DNA of 64,000 nt from the NCBI GenBank assembly GCA_016195915.1, contig JACPYS010000028.1, forward strand, positions 1 through 64,000, written 5' to 3'. The position numbers and the translations under genes are program-made. The number at the start of each line of letters is the position of its first letter. Positions within the stretch are counted from its first letter, which is position 1. The DNA is from Betaproteobacteria bacterium (lineage in GTDB: Bacteria; Pseudomonadota; Gammaproteobacteria; Burkholderiales; SG8-39). Shown one piece after another: positions 32,131-41,572 of this stretch. The notes under the pieces are model-generated. The model saw only the letters and a list, made by a program, of their open reading frames with translations. It ran no database searches and was not told the origin of the DNA.

Positions 32131-33828
32131 ATGGCGTCGTTCACCAGGCATTACCCGCATTGGCCGCGCGGGGTCCCGAAATCGCTGACGGTTCCGCGCA
32201 CCAGCGTCTACTTCAACCTCGAGGTGAGCGCGAAACGCTACCCTGAGAAAACGTTCATCAACTATTACGAGAGCTGCCTGAGTTTTACCGAGGTGAAGCA
32301 CCAGGTCGACGCGCTCGCCGGCTTCCTGCAACAGCGCCTGGGCGTCGCGCGTGGCGAGCGCGTGTTGCTCGATTTCCAGAACAGTCCGCAGTTCGTCATC
32401 GGCTTTTACGCGATTCTGCGCGCCGATGCGGTGGCGGTGCCCGTCAATCCGATGAGCCGCACGGAAGAGTTGCGCCACTATCTCGAAGACGCTGGCGCAA
32501 AGGTCGCCTTGGCGGGGCAGGAAGTGTGGGCACAGTTCGAACCGCTGCTAGGCGCGAGCGCGCTCACGCAGTGCGTGCTCGGCACCTACTCGGACTACAT
32601 CGCCGCACGCACCGCTGTACCGGTTCCGGAGATCGTGCGTGCCGCGCGCGCGGTGCCCGTCCGCGAAGGGATCACCGCGTGGATGGATGCCATCGGACAG
32701 CAAATCGAGCCGGCCGCGCCGCTTGCGGGTTTCGACGACCTGGCAGTGATGCCCTATACCTCGGGAACCACCGGCAGGCCCAAGGGCTGCATGCACACGC
32801 ATGGCACCGTGCTCTCGACCAGCACGATGGCGTGCTTCTGGCGCACCGCTACGAGCGAGGGTGTCACCCTCGGGGTGCTGCCGTTGTTCCACGTCACCGG
32901 CATGCAAGCGAACATGAACACGCCGGCGCAGCTCGGTGCGACCACGGTGCTGATGTCCCGCTGGGATCGTGAGGCGGCGGCGATGATGATCGAGCGCGCG
33001 AAAGTGACCAGCTTCACCGGCATTACCGCGATGATGGTTGACTTCCTCGCCAATCCGAATCTTCAGAAATACGATCTTTCTTCGCTCGATTCGGTGGGCG
33101 GCGGTGGTGCAGCGATGCCCGAGGCGGTGGCGCAGCGGTTGCAGGAAAAGATCGGATTGCCGTTCATCGAAGGCTATGGACTCACCGAAACCATGGCGCC
33201 ATCGCACGTCAATCCAACCGACCGGCCCAAGAAACAGTGTGCCGGCATCCCATTTTTCGACACCGATTCACGCGTCATCAATATCGAGACCTACGCCGAA
33301 TGCGGTCCGAACGAGGTGGGCGAGATCGTCACCTTCGGCCCGCAGGTGTTCAAGGGGTACTGGAACCAGCCGAAGGCGACGGAGGAAGCGTTCATCGAGC
33401 ACGACGGCAAGCGGTTCTTTCGCACGGGCGACCTCGGTTACTACGATGAGGAAGGCTACTTCTTCATCACCGACCGGTTGAAACGCATGATCAATGCCTC
33501 CGGCTTCAAGGTGTGGCCGGCCGAAGTCGAGGCGATGCTCTACGCCCATCCGGATATCCAGGAGGCCTGCATCATTGGCACCGTGGATGCGTACCGTGGA
33601 GAAACGGTGAAGGCGCTGGTGGTGCCGAAGGCGGCAAGCCGCGACCGGCTCAAGCCCGAGGACATCACCGAATGGGCGCGCGAGAAGATGGCCGCTTACA
33701 AGGTTCCGCGCGTGGTGGAGTTCGTCACCGAGCTGCCGAGAACCGGAACCGGAAAAGTGTTCTGGCGCAAGCTGCAGGAAGAGGAAAACGCGAGGGCGAA
33801 GCGCGCGCGCAGCATTACTGCGCCTTGA
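32131..33828 (+). CDS. AMP-dependent acyl-CoA synthetase (fatty-acid/aryl-CoA ligase type)
   Basis: This is a 565-aa ligase that activates a carboxylate as acyl-AMP and then acyl-CoA. It has the P-loop YTSGTTGRPKGCMHTH, the EGYGLTETM motif, TGDLGYYDEEGYFFITDRLK, INASGFKVWPAEVE and a C-terminal GTGKVFWRKL with the catalytic Lys. It probably activates the product of the neighbouring racemase-like enzyme or a substrate bound by the nearby Bug receptors. The 3' end overlaps the convergent Bug gene by 14 bases. Confidence 0.9.
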   Translation: MASFTRHYPHWPRGVPKSLTVPRTSVYFNLEVSAKRYPEKTFINYYESCLSFTEVKHQVDALAGFLQQRLGVARGERVLLDFQNSPQFVIGFYAILRADAVAVPVNPMSRTEELRHYLEDAGAKVALAGQEVWAQFEPLLGASALTQCVLGTYSDYIAARTAVPVPEIVRAARAVPVREGITAWMDAIGQQIEPAAPLAGFDDLAVMPYTSGTTGRPKGCMHTHGTVLSTSTMACFWRTATSEGVTLGVLPLFHVTGMQANMNTPAQLGATTVLMSRWDREAAAMMIERAKVTSFTGITAMMVDFLANPNLQKYDLSSLDSVGGGGAAMPEAVAQRLQEKIGLPFIEGYGLTETMAPSHVNPTDRPKKQCAGIPFFDTDSRVINIETYAECGPNEVGEIVTFGPQVFKGYWNQPKATEEAFIEHDGKRFFRTGDLGYYDEEGYFFITDRLKRMINASGFKVWPAEVEAMLYAHPDIQEACIIGTVDAYRGETVKALVVPKAASRDRLKPEDITEWAREKMAAYKVPRVVEFVTELPRTGTGKVFWRKLQEEENARAKRARSITAP

Positions 33829-34774
33829 TCCCCGCAGCCCGCACCACCTTGCCCCAGCGCTCGTAGTCCGAGCGCATCATCGCCTGGATCTCGTCGGCGC
33901 TCTTGACCGAGCCTGGCAGGCTGCCTGAGTTCAGCAGGCGATCGGAAACCTCGGGCGATCGAAGCGCCTTGTTGATCTCGCTGTTGATGCGTTCGACGAT
34001 CTCCCTGGGGGTTCCCGCGCGCACGTACGCGCCGTACCAGGGAACCAGCGCCGCTTCCGGAAAGCCCGCTTCCGCGATGGTCGGCACTTCGGGGAGGGCC
34101 GTTACGCGCTCGTGCGTGAACGTGGCCAGCGCCTTGAGCTTTCCGCTCCTGACGTGCGGCGCCGCGAGACCGAGCGCGACGATCTTGAAGTGCAACGCGC
34201 CGTTCAACAGGTCCGGAATTGCCGGCGGCTGACCCTTGTAGCCGATGTTGACCATCCTGATGCCGGCGACCTGGATGAACAATTCCGTCGACAGGTGATT
34301 CGATGAACCGGTTCCCGGATTGCCGAAGTTGAGCTGGCCGGGGCGGGCCTTCGCGTACTCGACGAACTCCTTCATCGAGTTTACCGGCAGCGTGGCCGGC
34401 ACCACGGCAATGTTCTGGTTCCACACCACGATGCCCACGGCCTGGAAATCCCGCAGCGGGTCCCACGAAAGATTGCCGTAGATGGTGGGATTGGACAGGA
34501 CCGCCGGGCCGGTGACGAGCCAGGTATAGCCGTCGGGCGCGCTCTTCGCGACCAGATCGGTGCCGATGTTGCTGTCCGCACCGGGTCTGCCCTCGACGAG
34601 GATCGGATGCCCCCAGCCGGCGGCGATCTTTTCCGTGATCGCCCGCGCCACGATGTCGACGATACCGCCGGTGGGGTAGGGCACGATCACCCGCACCGGC
34701 TTCGAGGGATAGCCCTGCGCAAGCGCTGTCTGCGCGGCGACGAGGAGCAACATCGCAGCAAGCATTCGTCTCAT
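33815..34774 (-). CDS. Bug/TctC-family periplasmic solute-binding receptor
   Basis: This is a 319-aa receptor with signal peptide MRRMLAAMLLLVAAQTALAQ and the blocks VIVPYPTGGIVDIVAR, VEGRPGADSNIG and VAKSAPDGYTWLV. I chose ATG 34774 because GGAGGG lies 7 bases before it. It is third in a minus-strand unit after an acyl-CoA dehydrogenase and a second Bug gene (29-base gap). Two different receptors in one operon may bind related acids or one may be regulatory. No TTT membrane subunits are present. Confidence 0.88.
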   Translation of the reverse strand: MRRMLAAMLLLVAAQTALAQGYPSKPVRVIVPYPTGGIVDIVARAITEKIAAGWGHPILVEGRPGADSNIGTDLVAKSAPDGYTWLVTGPAVLSNPTIYGNLSWDPLRDFQAVGIVVWNQNIAVVPATLPVNSMKEFVEYAKARPGQLNFGNPGTGSSNHLSTELFIQVAGIRMVNIGYKGQPPAIPDLLNGALHFKIVALGLAAPHVRSGKLKALATFTHERVTALPEVPTIAEAGFPEAALVPWYGAYVRAGTPREIVERINSEINKALRSPEVSDRLLNSGSLPGSVKSADEIQAMMRSDYERWGKVVRAAGIKAQ

Positions 34775-34803
34775 CAACGCGCCCTCCATGGGTTGCGCTC
34801 GTT

Positions 34804-35766
34804 TCAATCGGCCTTGATGTTGCGTTCCTTGACGACTCGGCCCCATTTCTCCATGTCGGCGCGGATGAATTTGTCGAAGTCCTGCGCGCTCCCGCCGAGT
34901 GGCAGCGCGCCGAGAACGTCGAAGCGCTCGATCGTCTCGGGCAACCTGAGAATCTGGTTCACCTCTGCATTCAGGCGCTCGACGATCTCCTTCGGGGTTG
35001 CGGCGGGCGCGAGCAGGCCGAACCAGGCAAACGCGTCGACCGCCGCGTAACCGGCCTCCGCGAAAGTCGGCACCTCCGGCAATTGCGGCATGCGTCGCGT
35101 CGCGACGACCGCGAGCGCGCGCAACTTTCCCGCCTTGACGTGCGGCAGCGGTGTGCCGAACGCATTCATGCCGGCGCCTACCCGCCCGCCGAGCAGGTCG
35201 TTCACCGCAGGCGCGTCGCCCCGGTAGGGGACGTGCGCAAGCGGGATGCCCGAAGTGGCGGCGAGCAACTCGACGGCGAGGTGCGGCCCGCTGCCGTTTC
35301 CGGGGCTGCACACCGTGGCCGACAGTGGATCGGATTTCGCCAGCGCGAGGAATTCCTTCACCGTTCTTGCGGGCGAGGCAACGGGCACCGAGAACAGGAT
35401 CGGCAGCATCACGGTGTGCGCTACCGACGCGAAATCGCCGACGGTGTCGTAGGGAAGCCTGCCGTAGAGCGCCGGATTGACCGTGTGCGGCGCGGCTACC
35501 CACAGCAGCGTGTAGCCGTCCGGGGCGCTTCTCGCCACGAATTCGGTCGCGATGCGGTTGTTGGCGCCTGGCTTGTTCTCGACCAGCACCGTCTGGCCCA
35601 GGCGTGCGGCGAGGCGCTCGCCCACGATGCGCGCGGTGACGTCGTTGGTGCCGCCGGCAGCGTACGGCGATATCAGCCGTATCGGCTTGGCGGGCCAGGA
35701 TTGCGCGAGCGCGGCGTGCGCGGCCAGGGCGATCGCGAGCGCTGCCATATGGATGACGAATTTCAT
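34804..35766 (-). CDS. Bug/TctC-family periplasmic solute-binding receptor
   Basis: This is a 320-aa receptor with signal peptide MKFVIHMAALAIALAAHAALAQ and the blocks LISPYAAGGTNDVTAR, VENKPGANNRIA and VARSAPDGYTLLWV. Its ATG overlaps the stop of the upstream acyl-CoA dehydrogenase (ATGA), so the two are translationally coupled. That ties the receptor to the CoA-ester pathway: its ligand is likely the free acid degraded by it. Confidence 0.88.
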   Translation of the reverse strand: MKFVIHMAALAIALAAHAALAQSWPAKPIRLISPYAAGGTNDVTARIVGERLAARLGQTVLVENKPGANNRIATEFVARSAPDGYTLLWVAAPHTVNPALYGRLPYDTVGDFASVAHTVMLPILFSVPVASPARTVKEFLALAKSDPLSATVCSPGNGSGPHLAVELLAATSGIPLAHVPYRGDAPAVNDLLGGRVGAGMNAFGTPLPHVKAGKLRALAVVATRRMPQLPEVPTFAEAGYAAVDAFAWFGLLAPAATPKEIVERLNAEVNQILRLPETIERFDVLGALPLGGSAQDFDKFIRADMEKWGRVVKERNIKAD

Positions 35767-36923
35767 GACACTCCCTTGAGCAACAGCTTGGCGATATTCA
35801 ACTGGTGGATCTGGCTGGTGCCTTCATAGAGGCGAAACAGGCGCACGTCGCGATACAGCCGCGGCACCGCGCCGCCGATATCTTCGCAATACCCCGCGCC
35901 GCCGAGGATCTGCACCGCGCGATCCGCCACCCGGCCGCACATCTCGCTTGCGTAGTACTTGCACATCGAGACCTCCAGCGTGACATCCTCGCCCCGATCG
36001 CGCTTGCGCGCCGTATCCAGAATCAGCGCGCGTGCGGCCTCGATCTCGACCTTGCAGTCGGCGAGCATCGCCTGCACCAGCTGGAACTCGCCGATCGCCT
36101 TGCCGGATTGTCTTCGCGTGCGCGCGTGGGCAAGCGATTCATCGAGCAGGCGGATCGCAGGCCCGGTGCACAGGGAAGCGAGGTTGATGCGCTGCTTGTT
36201 GAGCGACTTCATCACCGAGGCGAATCCGCGGCCCGGGACGCCACCGAGCACGCTCGAATTCGGCACGCGGCAGTTCTCGAAATAGACTTCGGAAACCGGC
36301 GAACCCTCCTGCCCCATTTTCTTGTGCGGTTTGCCCGTCGAGAGTCCCGGCGTCCCACGCTCGATGAGAAAAGTCGTGGTACTGGAGGCGCCGTGTTTGC
36401 CGGGGTCGGTACGCGCAATGACCGTGAACACGTCTGCGATCGGGGCGTTGGTGATATAGCGCTTGGTACCATTGAGGACAAAGCCTCCATCGTCTTCGAC
36501 GGCCGTCGTCGCCAGTCCGCCGAGCAGATCCGAGCCCGCTCCCGGTTCGGTCACCGCAAGGCAGCCGGTCATTTCGCCGGAGGCAAGCCGCGGCAGGTAG
36601 GTGCGCTTTTGCTCCGCGGTGCCGTCCTGAATGATGGCTTCCGCGCCGATGCCGGTATTGGTACCGCAGCGCGCGCGGAACGCCACCGAGCACCGGGAGA
36701 TCTCCATGTTGGCGAGACACAGCTCCTCGGTCGTGAGTCCCGCGCCGCCGTATTCCTCGGGAATGCTCCACCCGAATAGCCCGAGGCGGCGCATTTCGTC
36801 GACGATGGGCTCCGGGATCTCGTCGCGTTCCTCGACCAGCGCCTCGTTCGGAATCGCAGTCTCGCACACGAAGCGGCGGGTGCTGACGAGCAGCGCTTCG
36901 AGTCTGGAGGGGTCGCGGATCAT
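35763..36923 (-). CDS. Acyl-CoA dehydrogenase
   Basis: This is a 386-aa FAD enzyme that introduces a 2,3 double bond into an acyl-CoA. It has the flavin-binding CLAVTEPGAGSDLLGG, the QILGGAGYCEDI segment and the C-terminal YEGTSQIHQLNIAK, whose Glu is the usual catalytic base. ATG 36923 gives a normal N-terminus. The gene is divergent from a second acyl-CoA dehydrogenase gene starting 85 bases away, and is coupled to a Bug receptor gene downstream. Confidence 0.9.
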   Translation of the reverse strand: MIRDPSRLEALLVSTRRFVCETAIPNEALVEERDEIPEPIVDEMRRLGLFGWSIPEEYGGAGLTTEELCLANMEISRCSVAFRARCGTNTGIGAEAIIQDGTAEQKRTYLPRLASGEMTGCLAVTEPGAGSDLLGGLATTAVEDDGGFVLNGTKRYITNAPIADVFTVIARTDPGKHGASSTTTFLIERGTPGLSTGKPHKKMGQEGSPVSEVYFENCRVPNSSVLGGVPGRGFASVMKSLNKQRINLASLCTGPAIRLLDESLAHARTRRQSGKAIGEFQLVQAMLADCKVEIEAARALILDTARKRDRGEDVTLEVSMCKYYASEMCGRVADRAVQILGGAGYCEDIGGAVPRLYRDVRLFRLYEGTSQIHQLNIAKLLLKGVS

Positions 36924-37007
36924 GCGGCTATTGTAGTGAAACGCCCGCGGTGTCCGGTTTCGATATGCCGCGCTCGCGCGTAGCATTCGGGCAACGGAGG
37001 TGGAAAC

Positions 37008-38258
37008 ATGGATTTCGAGATTTCGCCGCGCGCCCGCGAGTGGCATGAACGGCTGCAGGTTTTCATGCAACGCGAGGTGCTGCCTCGCAACCGGGAGTGG
37101 GTGCAGTGCGTTGCGCGCGAGGGGAAGCCGGCCGCATTCCTGCCGGATCTTCAGGCCAGGGCCCGCGCCGAAGGCTTGTGGAACCTCGGCCTCCCCGAAC
37201 TCGCAGCCGACGAACCCGGAACTCGCCTCACCAACCTCGAGTACGCGCCGCTTGCCGAAGCCATGGGCCGGCTGTTCTGGGCGCCGGAAGTGTTCAATTG
37301 CCAGGCGCCCGACGTGCCCAACATGATCGCGCTGCAGAACTGCGCGAACCCGGAGCAGAAGCAGCGCTGGCTTTCCCCCTTGCTGGAAGCGAAGACGCGC
37401 TCCTGCTTCGGCATGACCGAGTCTGCGGTCGCATCGTCAGACGCAACCAACATCGCCACCCGAATTGAACGCCGGGGCGGCGAATACGTCATCAACGGCG
37501 ACAAGTGGTTCATCACCGGCGCGGCCCACCCGCGCTGCACGCAGATCATGCTGATGGGGGTGACCGATGCAGGTGCCGATCGCACGCGCCGGCACAGCAT
37601 GGTGATGGTGCCGATGGACGCCCCGGGTGTGCGTCTGGTGCGCGCGTTGCGTTGGATGGGGTGCGAGGACCATGTTGCGCCGATCGGCGAACTGGAATTC
37701 CGCGATGTGCGCGTGCCTGTCGAGAACCTGCTCGAGCGGGAGGGTGCAGGTTTCAAAGTGGCACAAGTGAGGCTGGGTCCTGCGCGCGTGCACCACTGCA
37801 TGCGCTCGATCGGCATGAGCGAGGTGCTGGTGGAGCTGATGATGGCGCGCGCGGCCGAGCGCAGGGCATTCTGGCGGCAGGTGATTGAGTACGACACGGT
37901 GCAGCGCTGGATCGCCGAATCGCGCATCGAACTCGAGCAGGCGCGGCTGCTCACGCACCGCTCGGCGTGGCGCCTCGACCGCGAAGGCCATCACGGCGCC
38001 TGGCGCGACGTTTCGCTCATCAAGGTGGCAGTGCCCAACATGTTCCAGAAGATCGCCGACCGCGCGATCCAGGTGTTCGGCGCGATGGGCGGGTCGGATG
38101 ACACGCCGATCCACCAGGCGCTCGCCTGGGCGCGGCTGCTCAGGATCGGAGACGGACCCGACGAAGTCCACCTGCGGCAGATTTTCAAGCTGGAGGCGCC
38201 GCCTGCGTGGAAAATAGCGGATTCACCCTATATCACCCGACCGGAGGAGACCCGATGA
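37008..38258 (+). CDS. Acyl-CoA dehydrogenase (ACAD10/11-like C-terminus)
   Basis: This is a 416-aa acyl-CoA dehydrogenase. It has CFGMTESAVASSDATN at the flavin site, WFITGAAHPRC and QVFGAMGGSDDTPIHQ. Instead of YEGT it ends in IGDGPDEVHLRQIF, the form seen in ACAD10/11-like enzymes, with Asp in the catalytic-base position. GGAGGTGGAAAC precedes the ATG. The stop overlaps the ATG of the downstream lipoprotein hydrolase gene. Confidence 0.88.
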   Translation: MDFEISPRAREWHERLQVFMQREVLPRNREWVQCVAREGKPAAFLPDLQARARAEGLWNLGLPELAADEPGTRLTNLEYAPLAEAMGRLFWAPEVFNCQAPDVPNMIALQNCANPEQKQRWLSPLLEAKTRSCFGMTESAVASSDATNIATRIERRGGEYVINGDKWFITGAAHPRCTQIMLMGVTDAGADRTRRHSMVMVPMDAPGVRLVRALRWMGCEDHVAPIGELEFRDVRVPVENLLEREGAGFKVAQVRLGPARVHHCMRSIGMSEVLVELMMARAAERRAFWRQVIEYDTVQRWIAESRIELEQARLLTHRSAWRLDREGHHGAWRDVSLIKVAVPNMFQKIADRAIQVFGAMGGSDDTPIHQALAWARLLRIGDGPDEVHLRQIFKLEAPPAWKIADSPYITRPEETR

Positions 38259-39583
38259 TTTCCCGTAGATTGTTTCTTGCCGCCGTCCTCGGGGCGGCAT
38301 TGCTCGCCGGATGCGCCGCCCCCGGAGAGCGCCAGGGAGACGACCTCCCGGCAATCGTCTTCGTGCATGGCAATGGCGATACCGCCGCCCTGTGGCACAC
38401 CACGATCTGGCGATTCGAATCGAATGGCTACGATCGACGGTTGCTGCACGCAATCGATTTCGCCAATCCGCTCGCCCGCGCCGACGATGCGGCGGCGCAG
38501 GAGAATCGTTCCTCAGCGGCGCAACAGCGCGAAGAACTTGCCGCGAAAGTCGCCGAAGTCAAACGCGTGACCGGCCGCGCCAAGGTTGCGCTGGTGGGCA
38601 ACTCGCGAGGTGGCAATGCGATCCGCAATTACCTCAAGAACGGAGGCGGCGCGGCGCATGTGTCGCACGCGGTGCTCTCCGGCACGCCCAATCATGGCGT
38701 ACGCGCCGCCGATGACGGCCTCGGCAACGAATTCAACGGCAGGGGACCCTTCCTCACCCAGCTCAATGCTGGCGCAAACGAGGTGGTCGAGGGTGTGAAG
38801 TTTCTCACTCTTCGCAGCGATACCAACGACAAGTATGCGCAACCCGACGGCCGTTTCCTCGGACAGCCGGGCAAGCCGACCAACGTGTCCTATGAAGGAC
38901 CCGCGCTGAAAGGCGCAGAAAATGTCGTGCTTCCCGGGCTCGATCATCGCGAGGTTGCGTTTCATCCGCGTGCGTTTGCCGAGATGTACCGCTTCATCGC
39001 CGGCCGGGCGCCGCGGCAACTCGACATGGCGCCCGAAGCGACGATCATATTGAACGGCAAGCTGAGCGGCTACGCCAATCGCGGGCCCACGAATCTTCCG
39101 CTTGCGGGCGCGCAACTTGAGGTATTCGAGGTTTCCGCTTCAAGCGGTGAACGGATCGCGCGCGTTCACGCGAAGACGATTGGCTCCGACGGCCTATGGG
39201 GACCACTGAATGCTCGCCCGGAGGCGTATTACGAATTCGTCATCACCGCGCAGGGATATCCGGTCACCCACATTTATCGTTCGCCGTTCGCACGCTCGAG
39301 CGAGTTCGTGCACCTGCGTCCCGCGGCGAGTGCGCCCGCAGGACAGAGCAGCACGGTGAGCATCACCCGCCCGCGCGGCTACCTCGGCCACGGGCGCGAC
39401 ACCTTTACCATCGACGGCAAGGTTCCGCCGGGAGTCAACGAGGGCGTGCCGGGCGTCTCGTTCGCGACCTTGAAACTCGATGATCCGCCGTCGCGCGCCG
39501 TTGTGGCGGTGTTTAACAAGGAAAGAATCACCGTGCGCAACTGGCCGGCCGCGCACGCGGTCATCGCCGAGTTTCACGACTGA
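38255..39583 (+). CDS. Secreted lipoprotein alpha/beta-hydrolase (lipase-like)
   Basis: This is a 442-aa protein with a lipoprotein signal: MISRRLFLAAVLGAALLAG followed by the lipobox Cys, then APGERQ. The hydrolase domain starts AIVFVHGNGDTAALW, and the nucleophile elbow GNSRGG has the GxSxG pattern of bacterial lipases. The triad His may lie in PGLDHREVAFHP. The C-terminal third (from about residue 265) looks like a beta-rich domain of unknown role, perhaps for substrate or surface binding. It is translationally coupled to the preceding dehydrogenase. Confidence 0.8.
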   Translation: MISRRLFLAAVLGAALLAGCAAPGERQGDDLPAIVFVHGNGDTAALWHTTIWRFESNGYDRRLLHAIDFANPLARADDAAAQENRSSAAQQREELAAKVAEVKRVTGRAKVALVGNSRGGNAIRNYLKNGGGAAHVSHAVLSGTPNHGVRAADDGLGNEFNGRGPFLTQLNAGANEVVEGVKFLTLRSDTNDKYAQPDGRFLGQPGKPTNVSYEGPALKGAENVVLPGLDHREVAFHPRAFAEMYRFIAGRAPRQLDMAPEATIILNGKLSGYANRGPTNLPLAGAQLEVFEVSASSGERIARVHAKTIGSDGLWGPLNARPEAYYEFVITAQGYPVTHIYRSPFARSSEFVHLRPAASAPAGQSSTVSITRPRGYLGHGRDTFTIDGKVPPGVNEGVPGVSFATLKLDDPPSRAVVAVFNKERITVRNWPAAHAVIAEFHD

Positions 39584-39593
39584 AGCGGGTCGT

Positions 39594-40739
39594 TTACTTG
39601 AGTCCGAGGCCGAGCGACTCGAGTTCCTGAATCTCGCCGACGGCGAATCCCCAGTCGGCGAGCGCCTCGCGCCCGCCTTCTCCGCGCTCGGGCGGCTTGC
39701 GCGCCACGCCGCCCGGGGTGCGGGAGAAACGCGGCGCCGGCGCCGGTTGAGGCACCCCGGCGACTTCCACGAATGCGCCGCGCGCCACGTTATGCGGGTG
39801 CGCGCGCGCCTCGCTGAAAGTCAGCACCGGTGCGAAGCACGCATCGGAACCCTCGAACGCCGCGCACCATTCGTCACGCGTTTTCGATTTGAACACCGCG
39901 GAAAAGCGCGCGCGCAATTCGGGCCAGCCCACTCGCTCGTGCTGCTTCGGCAGCACCTCGGAGGCGAGGCCGAGCCGGCCGAGAAGATCCGCGTAGAACT
40001 TGGCCTCGATCGAGCCGATGGCAACGTACTTCCCATCCTTCGTTTCGTAGGTGTCGTACCACGGAGCGCCGCCGTCGAGGATGTTGACGGCACGCTGTTC
40101 GCTCCAGCTCTTACTGGCGAGGAATCCGGAAAACATGGCTGCGAGGATCGACGCGCCTTCCACCATCGCCGCGTCGACCACCTGTCCCTGGCCGGTGCGC
40201 TGCGCGTTGAGCAGCGCCGCGGAGATGCCGAAGGCGAGCAGCATCCCGCCGCCCCCGAAATCCCCCAGCAAGTTTAGCGGCGGTACCGGCGCTTCGCCCG
40301 CGCGCCCGATCGCGTGCAGCGTGCCTCCGAGCGCGATGTAATTGATGTCGTGCCCCGCGCGCGCGGCCAGCGGACCGTCCTGGCCCCAGCCGGTCATGCG
40401 TCCGTACACGAGCCGTGGGTTGCGCGCGAGCAGAACTTCCGGCCCGAGACCGAGCCGCTCCATCACCCCGGGCCGGAATCCCTCAATGATCGCGTCGGCA
40501 CGCGCCGCGAGCGCGACCGCGGCCTGCGCACCCGACGGCGATTTCATGTCGAGCGTCACCGAGCGCTTGCCGCGCATCATCACGTCCATCCAGCGCTCGC
40601 GCTTGAGGCCGAGATCGGAGTTGCCGGGACGGTCGACGAGCAGCACATCGGCGCCCATGTCCGCGAGCATCATGCCGCCGAACGGCCCGGGGCCGATCGC
40701 CTCGAATTCAAGTACCCTGATGCCGGAAATAGGGCCCAT
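39594..40739 (-). CDS. CaiB/BaiF-family CoA transferase or alpha-methylacyl-CoA racemase
   Basis: This is a 381-aa family III CoA-transferase fold protein. It starts MGPISGIRVLEFEAIGPGPF and has the RGKRSVTLDMKSP, GFRPGVMERLGLGP and GRMTGWGQDGP blocks. The pattern of AMACR-type racemases is kept: His130-Asp131 (AGHDINYIALGG) and Asp160 (LLGDFGGGGM). An alpha-methylacyl-CoA racemase, which inverts 2-methyl branches before beta-oxidation, is therefore the best guess. It is last in a minus-strand unit after an IclR gene and a crotonase gene. Confidence 0.85.
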   Translation of the reverse strand: MGPISGIRVLEFEAIGPGPFGGMMLADMGADVLLVDRPGNSDLGLKRERWMDVMMRGKRSVTLDMKSPSGAQAAVALAARADAIIEGFRPGVMERLGLGPEVLLARNPRLVYGRMTGWGQDGPLAARAGHDINYIALGGTLHAIGRAGEAPVPPLNLLGDFGGGGMLLAFGISAALLNAQRTGQGQVVDAAMVEGASILAAMFSGFLASKSWSEQRAVNILDGGAPWYDTYETKDGKYVAIGSIEAKFYADLLGRLGLASEVLPKQHERVGWPELRARFSAVFKSKTRDEWCAAFEGSDACFAPVLTFSEARAHPHNVARGAFVEVAGVPQPAPAPRFSRTPGGVARKPPERGEGGREALADWGFAVGEIQELESLGLGLK

Positions 40740-40756
40740 GAGAAGAAAGTTATCTT

Positions 40757-41551
40757 CTAGCCGTGGAACTTCGGCGCGCGCTTTTCGAGGAACGCCGCGA
40801 GTCCTTCACCACCCTCGTCGCCATAAAACGATTCGGCGAACGATTCGCGTTCCCGCTCGAGATGCTGCGCGAGGTCCTGTGTCGGGGCTTCGCACAACAG
40901 CCGCTTGGTGCGTCCGATCGCACGCGTCGCGCCCTCGGAGATTTCGCGCGCCCAGGCGAGCGCCTCGTCCCTCGCACCGCCGGGCTTCACGACGCGGTTG
41001 ACCACCCCATGTGCGGCGAGGCGCGCGGCTTCGACAGGCTTCGCGGTAAATGCAAGCTCGTTCGCCAGTTGTGCAGGCAGTGCGCGCGCAATCAGCCAGG
41101 ACCCGCCGCCATCCGGATTCACGCCGATTTTCACGTAGGAGAGAGTGAACACGGCATCCTCGGCCGCGACCACCAGATCGCATCCGAGCGCGATCGAGAA
41201 TCCGGCCCCCGCGGCATGACCTTCGACTGCCGCGATCACCACTTTGCCGATACCGCGCAGGGTGCGCGCGAGCTCGTTGACATGGTTGATGCGCTCGAAC
41301 ATCGCTTCGCGCGGTTTGCTGGCGCGCATTTCTGCGAGCGATTTCAGGTTGCCACCCGCGCAAAAGTGCTTGCCTTCACCGCGCAGCACCACGGCCCCGA
41401 GCGTATCGTCTTCGTCGGCAAGGCGCAGCGCGCGCGTGAGCTGATCCGAGACCCCCGGCGTGAGCGCGTTGCGTTGCGCCGTGTTGTCGATCACCAGCTC
41501 GAGCACCCGCCCGTGGCGCGCCTCGACAACGCGTGGCTCATTGGCCGACAT
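40757..41551 (-). CDS. Crotonase-family protein (enoyl-CoA hydratase/isomerase fold)
   Basis: This is a 264-aa crotonase-fold enzyme acting on an enoyl-CoA. The oxyanion loop GEGKHFCAGGNLKSLAE and the HAAGAGFSIALGCDL segment are present. Both Glu residues of classical hydratases seem to be replaced: Ser in GAGFS where GGGCE is usual, and Tyr in TLSYVKIG where QPEILLG is usual. The Asp in GVNPDGGG resembles PaaG-like isomerases. An isomerase or another crotonase reaction is thus more likely than simple hydration. It lies between the racemase-like gene and the IclR gene. Confidence 0.85.
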   Translation of the reverse strand: MSANEPRVVEARHGRVLELVIDNTAQRNALTPGVSDQLTRALRLADEDDTLGAVVLRGEGKHFCAGGNLKSLAEMRASKPREAMFERINHVNELARTLRGIGKVVIAAVEGHAAGAGFSIALGCDLVVAAEDAVFTLSYVKIGVNPDGGGSWLIARALPAQLANELAFTAKPVEAARLAAHGVVNRVVKPGGARDEALAWAREISEGATRAIGRTKRLLCEAPTQDLAQHLERERESFAESFYGDEGGEGLAAFLEKRAPKFHG

Positions 41552-41572
41552 GGTTCGCCCCGGTGTTGCGCT

